The position numbers were made by a program, and so were the translations under genes. Positions 10,330 to 21,895 of a stretch of DNA of 64,000 nt are shown one piece after another; position 1 is the first letter of the stretch, and the number at the start of each line of letters is the position of its first letter. The stretch comes from Berberis thunbergii (lineage: Eukaryota; Streptophyta; Magnoliopsida; Ranunculales; Berberidaceae). The notes under the pieces were generated by a model that saw only the letters and a list, made by a program, of their open reading frames with translations, did no database searches and was not told the DNA's origin. The stretch is taken from NCBI GenBank assembly GCA_003290165.1, contig QNQO01009168.1, positions 1 to 64,000 on the forward strand, written 5' to 3'.

Positions 10330-11520
10330 ATTATTTATTTTGGTGTCATATAGTTGGAAAAAGTTGTCGTTGAATCTTATGCGGAGGTGGACTGGAGACG
10401 TTCGCTTTACTTGAACTTAATATGTCATACTTCATTTTCAGTGATAGTTGCAATTTGCAGGTATCTCTTTCCTTTTACGCTATGGTTTACTTTATGTTTT
10501 ATGTATTGTGGTATGCTAGGATAGCTTTGTTTGCTCAAACTGGGCATGGATGGATATTGTTCAATTTGCAGGTATCCCTTTCCTTGTTGCAGGGAGGAGG
10601 TTGATCTCCTTTTTGGTTGCTTTTGGTGAAAGAAGAGGCGTGAAGAAGTTTGTTCTTCTTCCTGGCTGACTGTGATCTCTTGCTTTCCTGGCTGCGATCA
10701 GACTCTCATCGAGATCTCTGGCTGCTGATTCCTTCAGCAATTAGATCAAGTGCTTCTAACAAGCTCTCAAGCTGGTATTTGCTTATTGGCTCAACGATTG
10801 TTCTGATGGGTTGATGTTGATATTGATGATGTTGTGTTCGATGGTGTTGTTGATGATTTTGTGTTTGGCGGTGCCGATGGTGCAATGTTTGGCAGTGTTT
10901 GTGTGTTGTGTGTGTGGAAGCTAAGCAAGGTGATGACTTGATTTCCCCTTCCCACCTCTCGATCAAAGTGCGCAGTTGTTGGAGGCGGGGAAGAGCTTGA
11001 GTCCCCGTAATTGTTTTATGTCATCAAAGAACTTTGCACTCTGATACCATGTAAATAATTGAATTGTAATAATATTGAATTTTTTTGTAAAAACATTAAA
11101 TAGAATACAAACTTATATACAACTAACTTTGACATAACCTAATAGAAATAGGAAACCTAAGACTTCTATATTCTGACTTTCCTAACCTATTTTGTAACAC
11201 TTTTCTATTTTATAATATAGGCATATTTCTATTATGTAACATTTTCCTATTTTGTAACATAGTTAGACTTCTATTCTTTAATCGAAGGGAAAAACCTTAT
11301 CTCTCTACTTGAATATGTTTTAATGACGACTAAATACGACAAGGGTAACGAATTCCTGATGAAATACAACTAGAAATTAAAGAACGTGGCATGGAAGACT
11401 TTAAGAAAGACTACATGTGGTTAAAAAAAGTATGAGAAGAGCACAAGAACCACACAGACAATAGGTTGAGACAAGAAAGTTGTCAAGATTCTAAAGAAGA
11501 ACATGAGTCAGACCCCTCTA
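10330..11520 (-). mobile_element. LTR-retroelement scrap, minus strand, copy 1 only
   Basis: This stretch interrupts sequence that is continuous in copies 2 and 3 (33405-33415 and 60262-60272). On the minus strand 'tggtatcagag' (rc of 11040-11050) is a primer-binding site for initiator-Met tRNA. A possible LTR end ('attattta..ca') lies at its higher-coordinate side, and an A/T-rich LTR-like tract covers 11052-11330. Downstream on the minus strand is an 86-codon open frame (10706-10966) rich in His/Gln repeats that may be the start of a gag. It lacks any conserved domain, so the class is unresolved. Confidence 0.5.
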
Positions 11521-11831
11521 GTGATGATTTGGATTATAGAATCGACTGCAATCGCCTACACCAAAGACTTTAGTCTTTGCCTCGAAAATCCTAAAGAACT
11601 AAGAAAGCAAACAAAAGGTACAAAAATTGACTTTTGTACACTATTTAGGCTTGTAATGGTGAATCCTCTCTCTTGTGTGAGATTGTTTTTGTATTTGTTT
11701 TTTGTTTCATTAATATAAAGGTTAAGGAGTTCTTAAAACCCTGTTTGTTTTTCAAAAAAAAAAAACACATGTTTATATCCACATCCGTAGATAAAAAAGA
11801 AGTCAAGTGTTGACACGTGAAATAAGAAAAA
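11521..11831. other. Shared 3'-flank of EH-A
   Basis: This is shared with 33415-33715 and 60270-60570. It begins with 'ttatagaatcgactgcaatcgc'. No gene is recognisable; the open frames are short and not conserved in length. Confidence 0.35.
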
Positions 11832-11874
11832 TTCTAGAGAGCCAGGTCCCTAGCGCTAGGGGAGCTCTCTAGAA
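11832..11874. repeat. Palindrome downstream of EH-A
   Basis: A 43-bp near-perfect palindrome: 'ttctagagagc' pairs with 'gctctctagaa', around a core 'cctagcgctagg'. It is conserved at 33716-33756 and 60571-60613 with changes only in the left arm. A related 'ctagagagcatggcc' / 'ctggctctcta' pair lies 80-150 bp further on. It could be a tiny foldback element or an mRNA 3'-end structure of EH. Confidence 0.65.
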
Positions 11875-12179
11875 CATGATTATATGATAGAGTGAAAAAA
11901 AAAAAAAAAAAACACAGATGAATAACAAAAGAACTGATGAAAAAAAAAAAAATGCTAGAGAGCATGGCCTTAAGCTCTCGTGGCACCATGGGTCTGGCTC
12001 TCTAAAAAAAACTGCTAAAGATGGTAGTTTAAAAAACGACCACAGGTAATGGTACCTTTAATTTGAACAATATAGGCTTACAATCATGCTGATTCAGAGA
12101 CTAATCTGAACATACCGAAGTTCTTAAATGCATTCTTCAACACTTGATATGAACTTGCTTCATAAGATGAATGAGCAGA

Positions 12180-13419
12180 TCAGTAATTCTTTATGAAATC
12201 ATAAATATGTTTACTAATTTCCTCCGCCTTTTCTTGGTTGATGAAGTGCGCAACTCCTTCCATTACGACTACTTCCTCCAGGAGTGGTACGTCCTTCTTG
12301 AATCCACCGCCGTGTATGTATTCCCGCATGCCTGGAATATTATAGACCAGGTCCTGGTCACCAACAATGAACTTTGTTGGCACCTTCACTTGTGCCCCAG
12401 TCCATGGTGCTGTGAGTTCCCATGTTCTGCAGAAAATAAAGAAAATGAACACCATGGACAAATGAAACTATGAAATGAAATCAAGTGGAAACCGAATAAG
12501 AAGAAACTCTGCAATATACGTACAAGTCCAAAGCTCGATAATAGTCCACTGGTCCAGTGAAGCCTTTTTGTTCAAATTTGCTTGCGTAATAACTAATATC
12601 TTCCTCAGACAACCAAGATGGCAAGGTAATAGGATCTGATGAATATAGAAGCCCTGATCCTTTGGGTAAGCACAGCGCACCAGGATCACGTAGGGTCAGA
12701 ACTTTTTTCATCAGTGTTTTCACATCAAGTCGAGCAAACTCTGCTTCAATTTCTCCGGGCTCCTAACATATCAGAATTAATAAACATTGTCAATTTGAAT
12801 AGGTTGTACCTTGTCAACTTTTACTCTTTATTTTTTGTGATTAAATACTTAAGACCATCACAACAATTTACCTGAAATCGAACGATATAATGATCATCAC
12901 CAAAAAGAGCATGAAAAAATTCAACTGTCTTCACCAATGGATCGCGTCTTAAAAAATGGACACTCAGATTCACCAAAGCCTTAACACGATTCGGCCTAAA
13001 CAAACAGAGGTTCCAAGCTATTATTGCACCCCAATCATGGCCAACGACAAACACCTGTCAGAGCAAATAAAATCATCAGTATACTACTTTAATCAATCAA
13101 ACCCAATGAATTCGAAGAAAGGAGCATTGCTTTTTACCTGATCTAAGCCAAGGGAGTCAATGAGGGCAATCAGGTCCCCTACAAGATGATGAATGGTGTA
13201 GTTCTGGAAGGAAGGTGGTACATCAGTATCACCGTATCCACGGAGATCAGGAGCTATTGCTCGGTAACCCCACGAAGCAAGTGAGTGTATTTGGTGCCTC
13301 CATGAGTACCAAAGCTCAGGGAAGCCATGAAGTAGAAGCACCACAGGGCCTTCACCCTTCTCTGCTATGTGCATGTTTATGCCATTCACAGCTACTGTTT
13401 TATGATTAATTCCCTCCAT
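12180..13419 (-). CDS. Soluble epoxide hydrolase EH-A, 4 exons, intact
   Basis: This alpha/beta-hydrolase opens epoxides, in plants mainly epoxy fatty acids for cutin and oxylipin pathways, to diols in the cytosol. Exons: 13138-13419, 12872-13054, 12524-12762, 12180-12426. All borders are GT-AG and the sum is 951 nt (316 residues plus stop), the usual plant length. Motifs in order: oxyanion 'HGFPELW' (His about 31), nucleophile Asp about 101 in 'GHDWGA', cap tyrosines in 'ISYYASKF' and 'VDYYR', acid Asp about 260 in 'VGDQDLVY', and catalytic His about 295 in 'EGVAHFINQE'. There is no signal peptide. I chose the start at 13419 because EH-B and EH-C begin there; an in-frame ATG five codons upstream (13434) exists only here. 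Differences from its sisters include Asn for Asp in 'FRPNRVK' and 'GMREYI' for 'GAQEYI'. Confidence 0.95.
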
Positions 13420-13461
13420 AACTAATTCCCTCACTCTTTACAATTCAGTACAAGCTACTAA

Positions 13462-13480
13462 GCTAGTATATATAATGCAC
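13462..13480 (-). promoter_or_regulatory. TATA box of EH-A
   Basis: 'tatatataatg' lies on the plus strand about 50 bp before the ATG; read on the minus strand it gives TATATATA. The position fits a TATA box with a very short leader. Sequence upstream of the ATG differs from EH-B and EH-C, although they also have a TATA box at about the same distance. Confidence 0.55.
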
Positions 13481-13777
13481 TTATTGAAATGCAGGATCTA
13501 AAATTCATGCATTATTATATGTTTGAAAGGAATCTCTTCTATTCGGTAGAGCATTTATACTACAGATTAAAAAAAATTGCTTGAAATGAGGCGAAAACAA
13601 AAGGTTGTTTTTTTTGCTTTGGGTTTTTGGAGCAATTAAATTTTTTTTTCGGAAATTGAAACAGACGATCCAGACATCGACATGAGAATGTTGGTTAGTG
13701 GTTACCCTTATTTCAGAGCACTTCCGTTGTCCATGTGTCAAATACTTGCCAAGTACAATTGCTACGGCATTTTAAAA
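13481..13777. other. Unique upstream region of EH-A
   Basis: About 300 bp are not shared with the EH-B and EH-C promoters. At 13778 the sequence joins R1 internal repeat ('atacgactagataacctc'), so EH-A has at most about 360 bp of non-repeat promoter. No clear regulatory motif beyond the TATA box is seen. Confidence 0.5.
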
Positions 13778-14438
13778 ATACGACTAGATAACCTCTAAAT
13801 TGTACGCTTCGACTACAAATCTCTCTTGTCACTCAGAAATGAATCACTCAGAGATTGGTTAGTTATCACTAAGTTTATATGTGAAAAAGAGAATAAATTA
13901 TGGAAAGACAAACAATGAAAAAACAGACTTTTCAAATAATGAAATGAATATGATCTCATGGATAGGAATACCAATTACTTTGAGAATATTGAATCACACG
14001 TCATAGTTCTTGTTTATTTAATCTCCACGTCTAGGAACCAAACTTTTACATAAGGTCAATTAGGTCTTTATTAGGTTGTATTGAGGCTAAGATTTTGGCT
14101 AACAAGAATGGAAAAGGATATGAGAAAATTCTCTGAGAATGGATACACCCTTTAATAAGCATGTGGGCCTTTGAAGAATAAACAAATGTTGTACACCATT
14201 AATTTATCTTCCTTCGAAATTCTTCTTCATAAATCTTTTTTTTTTTTTTTTTTTTTTTAGTATACATGTTTTCCCCTTCTGCACAATAACACATTTCAGT
14301 CCCGAGGATTCATGGAATACTTAATTTTAACTCCTTTTATTTGCCCATTTCAAAAATACATCAATCATACAGATTTTCAGTGACATTGGGTAAGGATAAA
14401 AATAATATGGGATATTACTCTCTAAATGGGGTAGGTAC
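13778..14438 (+). repeat. R1 internal sequence, second mosaic
   Basis: This is nearly identical to 22311-22958 and similar to 1704-2354 and 26222-26872. It includes a long poly-T tract (14235-14258) that is much shorter in the other copies. It is non-coding. Confidence 0.65.
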
Positions 14439-14492
14439 CACTACAAGAAAACATGTATTTAGCGACGGTTTCCAAAAGTGTGTAGCGACGGT
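14439..14492 (+). mobile_element. CACTA end remnant, short form
   Basis: 'cactacaagaaaac' is followed by two 'tagcgacgg' subterminal repeats, and then by 'tcactgccttgctgaaatg'. The middle part seen at 2400-2480 is deleted here and at 22959. Confidence 0.7.
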
Positions 14493-16330
14493 CACTGCCT
14501 TGCTGAAATGCAAAGAAATTTTTGACATTTAGGGGATTACATAAAATTCAAAGAAATATTGTCCACGTCCAAGAGCTGGTTAATTAGTAAAGGATGATGG
14601 ATCTCATGTTTGTTTGTTTGTTTTATTTGTTGACTCATTAATTCATTCATAAATTTCATAATTTGTATGACAAAATGGTGTCCAAATGCCAACTTAAAAA
14701 GAGAAGTTTCTACAACTTCAACTTCAAAATTTCCAACACATAAAACATAACATACATACTCTTGGTCGGTCAGTTAAGACAATAATTGACCAACTAATTA
14801 AATAAATCTTATTTTAATTATGTCCCACCATAATTTTCAATTTTCTTGGGCCATATTATATGACTAAATAATCGGATCAACAACAACATATACTCCAAGC
14901 CGCTTGTTTTTTCTTTACGATTTTATTTTTATTTTATTTTTTTAACTGCTTTCAACTTTAGAAGATGTTCCAATCCCCTTAAATTGTTTTTTCTTTACGA
15001 CTTCTATATATATTAAACCAGTCAAGTTTTTCTTTTTGTTTAAAAAATATATATATATATATATTCATTCGATCTGATATGGTTCGTTCAGATCGAAGTA
15101 TTTCAGATCTGCATGGTCTGGATCTTTCTGATCTGCTTATTTCAGATCTGCTTATTTCAAGATCTTCTTATTAAATCCAGATCTGCTTATTTCCTCATAT
15201 TTCAAGATCTGCTTATTAAATCCAGATTGCTTATTTCCTCATGATCTGCTTATTAAATCCAATGGTGTAGCTCACATGTTTGATCCCAACGAGGTACTAG
15301 CTAAATCAAATTTTGATTAACTGATTAATCTGATGATTAGCATATTAATACTGTTCAAACTGAACGTATTGTATTAATCAGATGATTAGCAAATTATATA
15401 TTCCTTTCGTTACGTGCAACAGTATGATATGCCAGATCTATTTGTTTCATTACAAAGCAGTTAATTCAGATATTGATTAAAGTTTCTAGGGTTTAGTTTA
15501 ACTTGTTGGGCCTGCATTCGACCCTTTTTAAGGCCCATGTGTATAACAAGTTTTATTAAGGCCTGAATCATATCTTGATCTGTTAGGTTGTTATACTAGA
15601 ATTAGGCCCATGTGTATAACAAGTTTTATTTGAAAATTTTCATTGGGCCACAACTTAATTGAAAGACATTTGGGTTGTTGGGCTGGGTCTGATGGGTTGC
15701 TGGGATATGGTTAGACCCTGTTAGTTCAGATGGATCACCCTGGTCCAGTTCAGAAAACTGGTTCATCTGTTTTGGCTATTTGCACCATGCAAAATTTGTC
15801 TAAGCAACCCTGATAAAAAAATTTCAGGAAATTAAATAATTGACCTTACATCAAGTAAATCCAGTACATTATTTAGGTCCGTTATTTATTTATTTATTTT
15901 ATTTTTACCAAGGCAATTTATTTGAGATTTTAAATTTAAATATTTTGGGATGCATCTAATGACTTATTTAGTTTGTCTAACATTTTATTAAAATAATTGA
16001 AATAAGATGTCACCAAAGTGACATCTCTTATGTAAATTAATTTATTGAGAATGTTAAGATGTTTGTGTTTATGAGTTCATGCGGATATTACCCGGCCCAA
16101 AGGAAGGATAATATTTGGCCAAATTGTATACACACCTGTAATGATAAATATGTGACAATTATAAGGTTTCCATGTGAATGATAAGCCGATCCAAATATTG
16201 ACTTATTGTTTGACAGAATTTATTGTCAATATTTGATCACCACACCAAAGAGTATCAGTTACAAGTTAATATTACTGTCCAAAGACTTGATATTAATGTT
16301 GTGTTAGGTATCTTGAGATGTATTCCATAA
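14493..16330. repeat. Mosaic repeat block B, second mosaic
   Basis: This is collinear with 23013-24766 and similar to parts of 4071-5910. It includes an (AT)n run and a 'gatctgcttattt' minisatellite. No gene is visible. It stops at 16330, where the copia element begins. Confidence 0.65.
15046..15265. repeat. AT microsatellite and GATCTGCTTATT minisatellite
   Basis: An (AT) run at 15046-15063 is followed by eight or so imperfect copies of 'agatctgcttatttc' spaced 15-40 bp apart. The same array is at about 23570-23790, so the array predates the tandem duplication. Confidence 0.75.
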
Positions 16331-16432
16331 CTGTTCAAATTTAAAGATTGTTTATTAAGATTATGATGTGAATATGCATGATCATTAGGTTCATTCTCTG
16401 TACAAAGGCAAGGAAAACAAAGGGAGTACATA

Positions 16433-16740
16433 ATGGAGATGTCTCACATTGCTTCCAAACTTAAGGCACTAAAGCTCGAGTTGTCTAACGACTTGCTCGT
16501 GCATTTGGTATTGATATCTCTTCCTGCACATTTCAGTCAGTTATAACTGTCAAAAGGAGAAATGGACTCTTAACAATCTCATTTCATATTGTGTGCAAGA
16601 AGAGCAAAGGTTGAAGCAATAGAGATTTGAAAGTACTCATCTGGCAAGTACCTCTAAGGATAAGGGCAAGAAAAAAAAAATAATAAAGCTGCTAATGGTC
16701 CAGAGCAAAAGAAACCTAAAGAAAATTAAGGATTTTTTTT
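16433..16740 (+). pseudogene. Copia gag (UBN2-type) remnant
   Basis: From the ATG at 16433 the reading is 'MEMSHIASKLKALKLELSND', then 'LLVHLVLISLPAHFSQ' and a stop. After a frame change 'CVQEEQRLK'-like sequence follows. This is the capsid-like gag domain of plant copia elements. A degenerate zinc-knuckle coding region may lie at 16740-16800 ('GHEK', 'YHAW'). Confidence 0.75.
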
Positions 16741-16819
16741 TTGTAGAAAGCTAGGACATGAAAAGAAATAATGTAATAAGTACCATGCTTGGCGTGCCAA
16801 GAAATGTACATTCTTTACT

Positions 16820-17460
16820 TTGGTCTGTTCTGAGGTTAATTTAGCTTCAGTATATAGAAGCACCTGGAGGTTAGATTCTGGTGCTACCACTCACATAAGT
16901 GTTTCTATGCAGGGTTGCCTGAGCTACCGAAAGCCAAATGATATTGAAAGATATATATTTGTGGGCGATGGAAAGTCGGTGGATGTTGAGGCAATAAGTC
17001 ATTTTAGGTTATTGTTGAGAACTGGTTTTTATTTGGATTTGAAAGACATTTTTGTTGTACCATCCTTTAGACGGAATTTAGTTTTTGTTTCTTTATTGGA
17101 CAAATCTGGTTATAATTGTTCATTTGGAATCTATTAGTTTAGTCTTTCATTGAATTCAAAAATTGTTGGTCATGGTTCATTAAGTATGTTTGATAACCTA
17201 TTTTTGTTTGATACTATTGCATCATATAATGAAACCTTGCATGTGAATTCACGGGGTACTAAACGCAAGCTAAACATAGAAAATTCAGCAAAATTATGGC
17301 ACAAGCGTTTGGGTCATATATCCAAATCTAGAATTGAACGACTTGTGTCAGAAGGCATTTTGGATTCACTTGACTTTTCAGACTTAGATGTCTGTGTTGA
17401 GTGCATCAAGGGAAAACAGACTAAACATAAGAGATTGGGTGCTAATAGATCTTCATACGT
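16820..17460 (+). pseudogene. Copia protease and GAG-pre-integrase domains, broken
   Basis: 'WRLDSGATTHIS' (about 16865) contains the aspartic protease active site (DSGA). A stop at 17137 interrupts the frame. The next open stretch (17150-17467) contains 'LWHKRLGHISKSRIERL' and 'CVECIKGKQT', the zinc-binding GAG-pre-integrase domain (HHCC). Confidence 0.88.
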
Positions 17461-18150
17461 CTTATAATTGATACATATATACGGATATCTGTGGATCATT
17501 CCCTACGACTTCTTGGAATGGTCAACGATACTTTATATCATTCATAGACAACTACTCACATTATGGGTACCTTTATCTCATTCATGACAAATCAGAGTCA
17601 CTGGATGTATTCAAGTCTTTTAAAACTGAAGTTGAAAACCAACTCAGTAAGAAAATTAAGTGCGTTAGATCTTATCGTGGTGGAGAGTACTACAGTAGAT
17701 ATGTCGGTTCAGGATAACAACGTCCAGGGCCATTTGCTAAATTCCTAGAGGAATGTGGAATCGTCCCACAGTACACCATGCCAGGTTCACCTAGCATGAA
17801 TGGTGTCGCTGAAAGACGAAACAAAACTCTTAAGGATATGGTAAGGAGTGTGATTAGTAATTCTACCTTACCAAAATCACTATGGGGAGAATCAATAAAG
17901 ACAGTAGCTTATATCCTAAATAGAGTATCAACTAAAGCAGCTGCCAAGCCTCTTTATGAACTTTGGATAGGCCGAAGGCCTAGTTTAAAGCACTATCACA
18001 TTTGGGGATGTCCATCTGAGGCTAGGCCATATAGGCCAAATGAAAATAAATTGGACTCCAAGACGGTAAGCAACTACTTTATGGGTTATTTAGAGCGATC
18101 TATGGGCTGCAAATTTTATGATCCCACAATTAGGTCTATTTTTTAAACGG
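17461..18150 (+). pseudogene. Copia integrase core, frameshifted
   Basis: Core pieces in several frames: 'FISFMTNQSHWMY' (first open part from 17563), 'CGIVPQYTMPGSPSMNGVAE' around 17756-17815 with the catalytic Glu in 'NGVAERRNKTL', and 'LWIGRRPSLKHYHIWGC' towards the end. At least two frameshifts break it. Confidence 0.85.
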
Positions 18151-18386
18151 GAGCTGCGACATTTTTTTGAAGATGTTGAGTTTGGGAGGAGAAATAAGGT
18201 AAGAGACATTGTCTTTGAGGAGGAATCATTTTCGACCCCTACTACTGTTTTTTGACAATGTATATTTCTGTACCTGTCATTGATCAAGAAACAGATATGA
18301 AACCTCAACAAGGCAATGTTGAACAACTCCCTGTTCAAATTGAAGTAAATGTTTCATAGGAACAAACTCAACAACCTCAAAGACAA

Positions 18387-19373
18387 ATGTCATTAAGGAG
18401 ATCCACGAGAGAAAGGAGAAATTTTATTTCGGATGATTACATAGTTTTTCTCCAAGAACATGAGGAAAATGATGGATTGGTGGAAAATGATTCAATCAAC
18501 TTCCATCAAGCCATGCAAGATTTTAACTCTCAACAGTGGATAGATGCTATTAATGAGGAGTACAAGTCTATGCAAGGCAATCAAGTTTGGGATCTTGTCC
18601 CATTACCTAAAAATACAAAGCCCATTGGTTGTAAATGGATATTCAAAATCAAAAGGGATTCAAAAGGTAATGTGGAGAGATATAAGGTTCGTCTTGTAGC
18701 TAAAGGCTTCACTCAAAGGGAAGGCATCGACTATAAAGAGACTTTCTCTCCGATTTCAAAGAAAGTCTCATTTAGGACAATGATGACACTTGTTGCGCAC
18801 TTTGACCTTGAGCTGCATCAGATGGATGTTAAAACAACATTTTTCAATGGCGACATTGATGAAACAATTTATATGGTGCAACCAGAAAACTTAGTGTGTG
18901 TAGACCCAAAGAATATGGTTTGCAAACTAAAGAAATCCATCTATCGGCTAAAGAAAGCTTTCCGTCAATGGTACCACAAATTTCATCAAGTAATTGTCTC
19001 ATTTGGTTTCGAGACAAATGCAATTGATAATTGTGTGTATCATAAGTTCAGTGGGAGTAAGCATATCTTCTTGGTTTTGTATGTTGATGACATACTGTTT
19101 GCCACTAATAACAAAGACATGTTGCATGAAACTAAGAGATTTCTATCAAATAAATTTGATATGAAATATCTTAATGAAGCTTATTTTGTTTTAGGGATTC
19201 AGATACGCCAAGATCGCTCTCGGGGTATTTTTGGATTATTGCAAAAGAGCTATATAGAAAATGTGCTTAAAAGATTTGACATGCAAAATTGTAAACCAGG
19301 AGACACCCCTGTAGCTAAAGGAGACAAATTCAGTCTTAAACAATGTCTTAAGAATAAACTTGAAGTTAAATAA
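18387..19373 (+). pseudogene. Copia reverse transcriptase, long open part
   Basis: A 328-codon open frame is the best-preserved part of the element. It contains 'WIDAINEEYKSMQGNQVWDL', 'GCKWIFKIKRDSKGNVERYK', 'RLVAKGFTQREGIDY', 'HQMDVKTTFFNGDIDETIYM' and the catalytic 'LYVDDILFA'. Substitutions (KTTFFNG for the usual KTAFLNG, KKAFRQW for KQASRQW) suggest decay. The frame stops at 19373, shortly before the RNase H part. Confidence 0.92.
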
Positions 19374-20070
19374 ATGCAAGATATTCCCTATGCATCAGCT
19401 GTTGGGAGTCTAATGTACGCTCTGGTTTGTACACGTCCAGATATAGTATTCATTGTTGGCATGCTAGGCAAATATTTAGACAACCCTTGGATGGATCACT
19501 GGAAAGTAGCCAAACAGGTTATGAGATATTTACAGTGAACTAAGGATTACATGCTCACATATAAGAAATCAGAACAGTTGGAGATCATAGGGTATTCTGA
19601 TTCTAATTTTGATGGATGCCAAGATAGTAAGAAATCCACGTAAGGCTAGATTTATCTGTTAGCTGGAGGAACTATTTTTTGGAGGAGTGCCAAACAGACT
19701 CTCATAGCCTCTTCCACTATGGAAGCAGAATATGTAGCATGTTTTGAGGCATCCAATCATGAATTATGGCTGCCAAATTTTGTCACCGGGCTGCGCATTC
19801 TGAGGAGTATTGAAGGACCACTAAAGTTATATTGTGACAATAACTCAGCAATTCTATATGTCAACAACAACAGGAGCTCATCTAGGTCAGATCCTATTGA
19901 CATAAAGTTTCTGGTTGTGAAAGAGAGAGTATAGAATAAACATATTTCCATAGAGCACATTGGGACAAACGCCATGGTTGCAGATCTTTTTACTAAGGAA
20001 TTACCACCCAGGGTCTTTCATGAGCACACTGCTCATATGGGTGTTATATCATTTGAGGATATTTTGGTTT
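19374..20070 (+). pseudogene. Copia RNase H and pol C-terminus, broken
   Basis: 'YASAVGSLMYAL.CTRPDI' at about 19390, 'EAEYVACFEASNHELWL' (19719 on) and 'LYCDNNSAILYVNNN' are the usual final segments. A TGA after 'MRYLQ' and a stop in 'SKKST' break the frame. The usual 'HIEHIGTNAMVADLFTKELP' region (about 19945-20005) is readable in another frame. Confidence 0.85.
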
Positions 20071-20101
20071 AGTGGGAGTTTGTATATTTGATTGCTCTAT
20101 A

Positions 20102-21895
20102 TTTAGACAATGGCAAGTACAGGTTGATCCCACAAGGACTGTGGTTGCAATTAAATTTCCAGAGTTGACTTAAACTGTTACAACAATTAAAATATTTAAA
20201 CTAAAAATCAATTTAAAAAGCAAAATAAGAAGTTTTTAAGAATATGAGAAGGGAAACCAAGGCATTGACTCCACCACAGGTTCTTTGAGATTTGTGTGAT
20301 CCAAATTATGTTTTCAAGAATTAACATAACTAACCTAAAGATTAATCTAAGTTTGCAATTGATTTCAACAAAGGTATAAACCCCTAGCATTGCGTGTCTT
20401 CTTACGGCACACACAATCACATGTTTATTTTAACTAATCTTAAACCCCTAGCATTGCATGTCTTCTTACGGCACACACAATCACAGATTCAGATTAATTG
20501 ATTAAATCAGACTTTGAATTTTAACAAAGGGTACTTCTAACAACCGACTATTCTAGATAATTAATCAGGATATAATCGGTGAAAGCAAATTATTGAAATT
20601 CAGAAATCAAATGTGTTTAACGTTCAAGCATAAGAAACAATAAATTTAAATTAAACAAACTCTAGGAAACCCTGCGATTTCATCTTTGCCTTGGCGAAGG
20701 GTTTAGCTCTCCATGGTAGCAGTGGTCACAACATCAATGGAAGTGGAAGTCATCTATGCATGGACACGAATCCCGAGAAAATGAACTACACAAGCTCTAT
20801 GGTGTTACAGAGCAGAAATCGGGGGTGCAAATAACCTAACTGTTTGAAAAACAGTTATTCCCGCCCGAATTTGCTCTCTGTGTCTTCGTTCCAAGTGCAT
20901 GCTGCTCCTTCTTCCTCGCGAGCTTCCTCCTGCTCCAACCTGGTTCTGAACCTGCAAAAAGAGAGAGAGAAAGTGAGGAAACAATGAGATAAGAAAACAG
21001 ACAGAAAAACAAAACAGATAACAGAGTGGCAGAGCCATGTTTCTCCTATCACGGTGGTTTGTGCCGCTTTCGACGGGGGTCGTGAGAGAGGGGGCAGGAA
21101 GGAGGTCGAGACAAAGAGAGACCGAGAGAGGGGAGGAAGGTCTGTGGCCAGGCGGAGCAGAGTCGCGGTGAGGTTCTGTTTCGCGGCGGAGGCGGTTGAT
21201 GGCGTGGTGGCGTGGTCTGTTCGTAACGGTGTTCGTGAGAGAGAGAGAGATAAATACTGAGAAAGAGAGAGGTAAACAAGAAGGAGGGCTAAGAGAGGGG
21301 AGAAACAGGGGCGGCGACGGTTTGTGAAGGAGGAGAAACAGGGGTTGTCCTGTCGCGATGGTGGTTGTGGTGGCGCTGGTGACAGGGGCGGTGGTTGTGC
21401 AAAACAATGATGTGACGGCTGATGGTGGAGGATGAGGAGGTGGTGGTGATGGCTGAATTATCGCAATGTCGGCTCTCTTATCGAGCAAGGATCGTCGGCA
21501 GGGTGAATTAGCGTGGTGGCTGGAAAAAAGAGGAGTGGAGAAGGGATGTGGAAGAAGAGAGAAAGAGCTTTCTTTAAGATGGGGAGAGCTAAATAGGGTT
21601 CTCCTATTTTCATGGGTTTGGGTTTTTAGGTTAGCATTTTGGGTTTGGGCTTAGGTTAAATTAGGTGGACCTAGGTTTATTAGGGTTAGGTTTAGATATG
21701 TGATCCTCTACTTTGTATCATCGCTAGAATTGACCAATTGTCATTCCTTAAATTGTCGCCTTAATATGATTTCATCGTTCACGCTCAAATTCTTGCAAAG
21801 ACATGAAAACGAAATAATTATTATAAAATATAATAATCGAAACACTAACATATATAAATTAAGGGACATATTATGTAATAATTACGTGAATATCA
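20102..21895 (+). repeat. R1 LTR, nearly full-length, 5' start replaced
   Basis: This is collinear with the solo LTR (45084-55901 without its insert) from 'tagacaatggcaagtacagg' onward and ends 'gaatatca' at 21895. The first about 80 bp of the LTR are missing at the junction with the copia end. It contains a short direct repeat ('cccctagcattgc', twice, 20380 and 20447), a GA-rich tract (21060-21300) and a ggtt-rich tract (21600-21690). A 227-codon minus-strand open frame inside (20805-21488) is Pro/Ser/Thr low complexity and is not a gene. Confidence 0.75.

Larger units (their letters stand above)
16331..20101 (+). mobile_element. Ty1/copia retrotransposon, degenerate, no intact LTRs
   Basis: The order gag - protease - integrase - reverse transcriptase - RNase H is diagnostic of Ty1/copia. 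Frames are broken by many stops and shifts. I see no 5' LTR. A purine tract 'agtgggag' near 20071 is followed by a probable 3' LTR start ('tgtatatttg'), which is cut off by R1 LTR sequence at about 20102. The element sits at the end of block B, and no target duplication can be read. Confidence 0.88.

Noticed and set aside
20805..21488. A 227-codon minus-strand open frame rich in Pro/Ser/Thr, and similar frames at 24714-25376 and 549-782
   Set aside because: They coincide with the GA/CT-rich part of the R1 LTR, have no domain, and shift frame between copies. They are composition artefacts.
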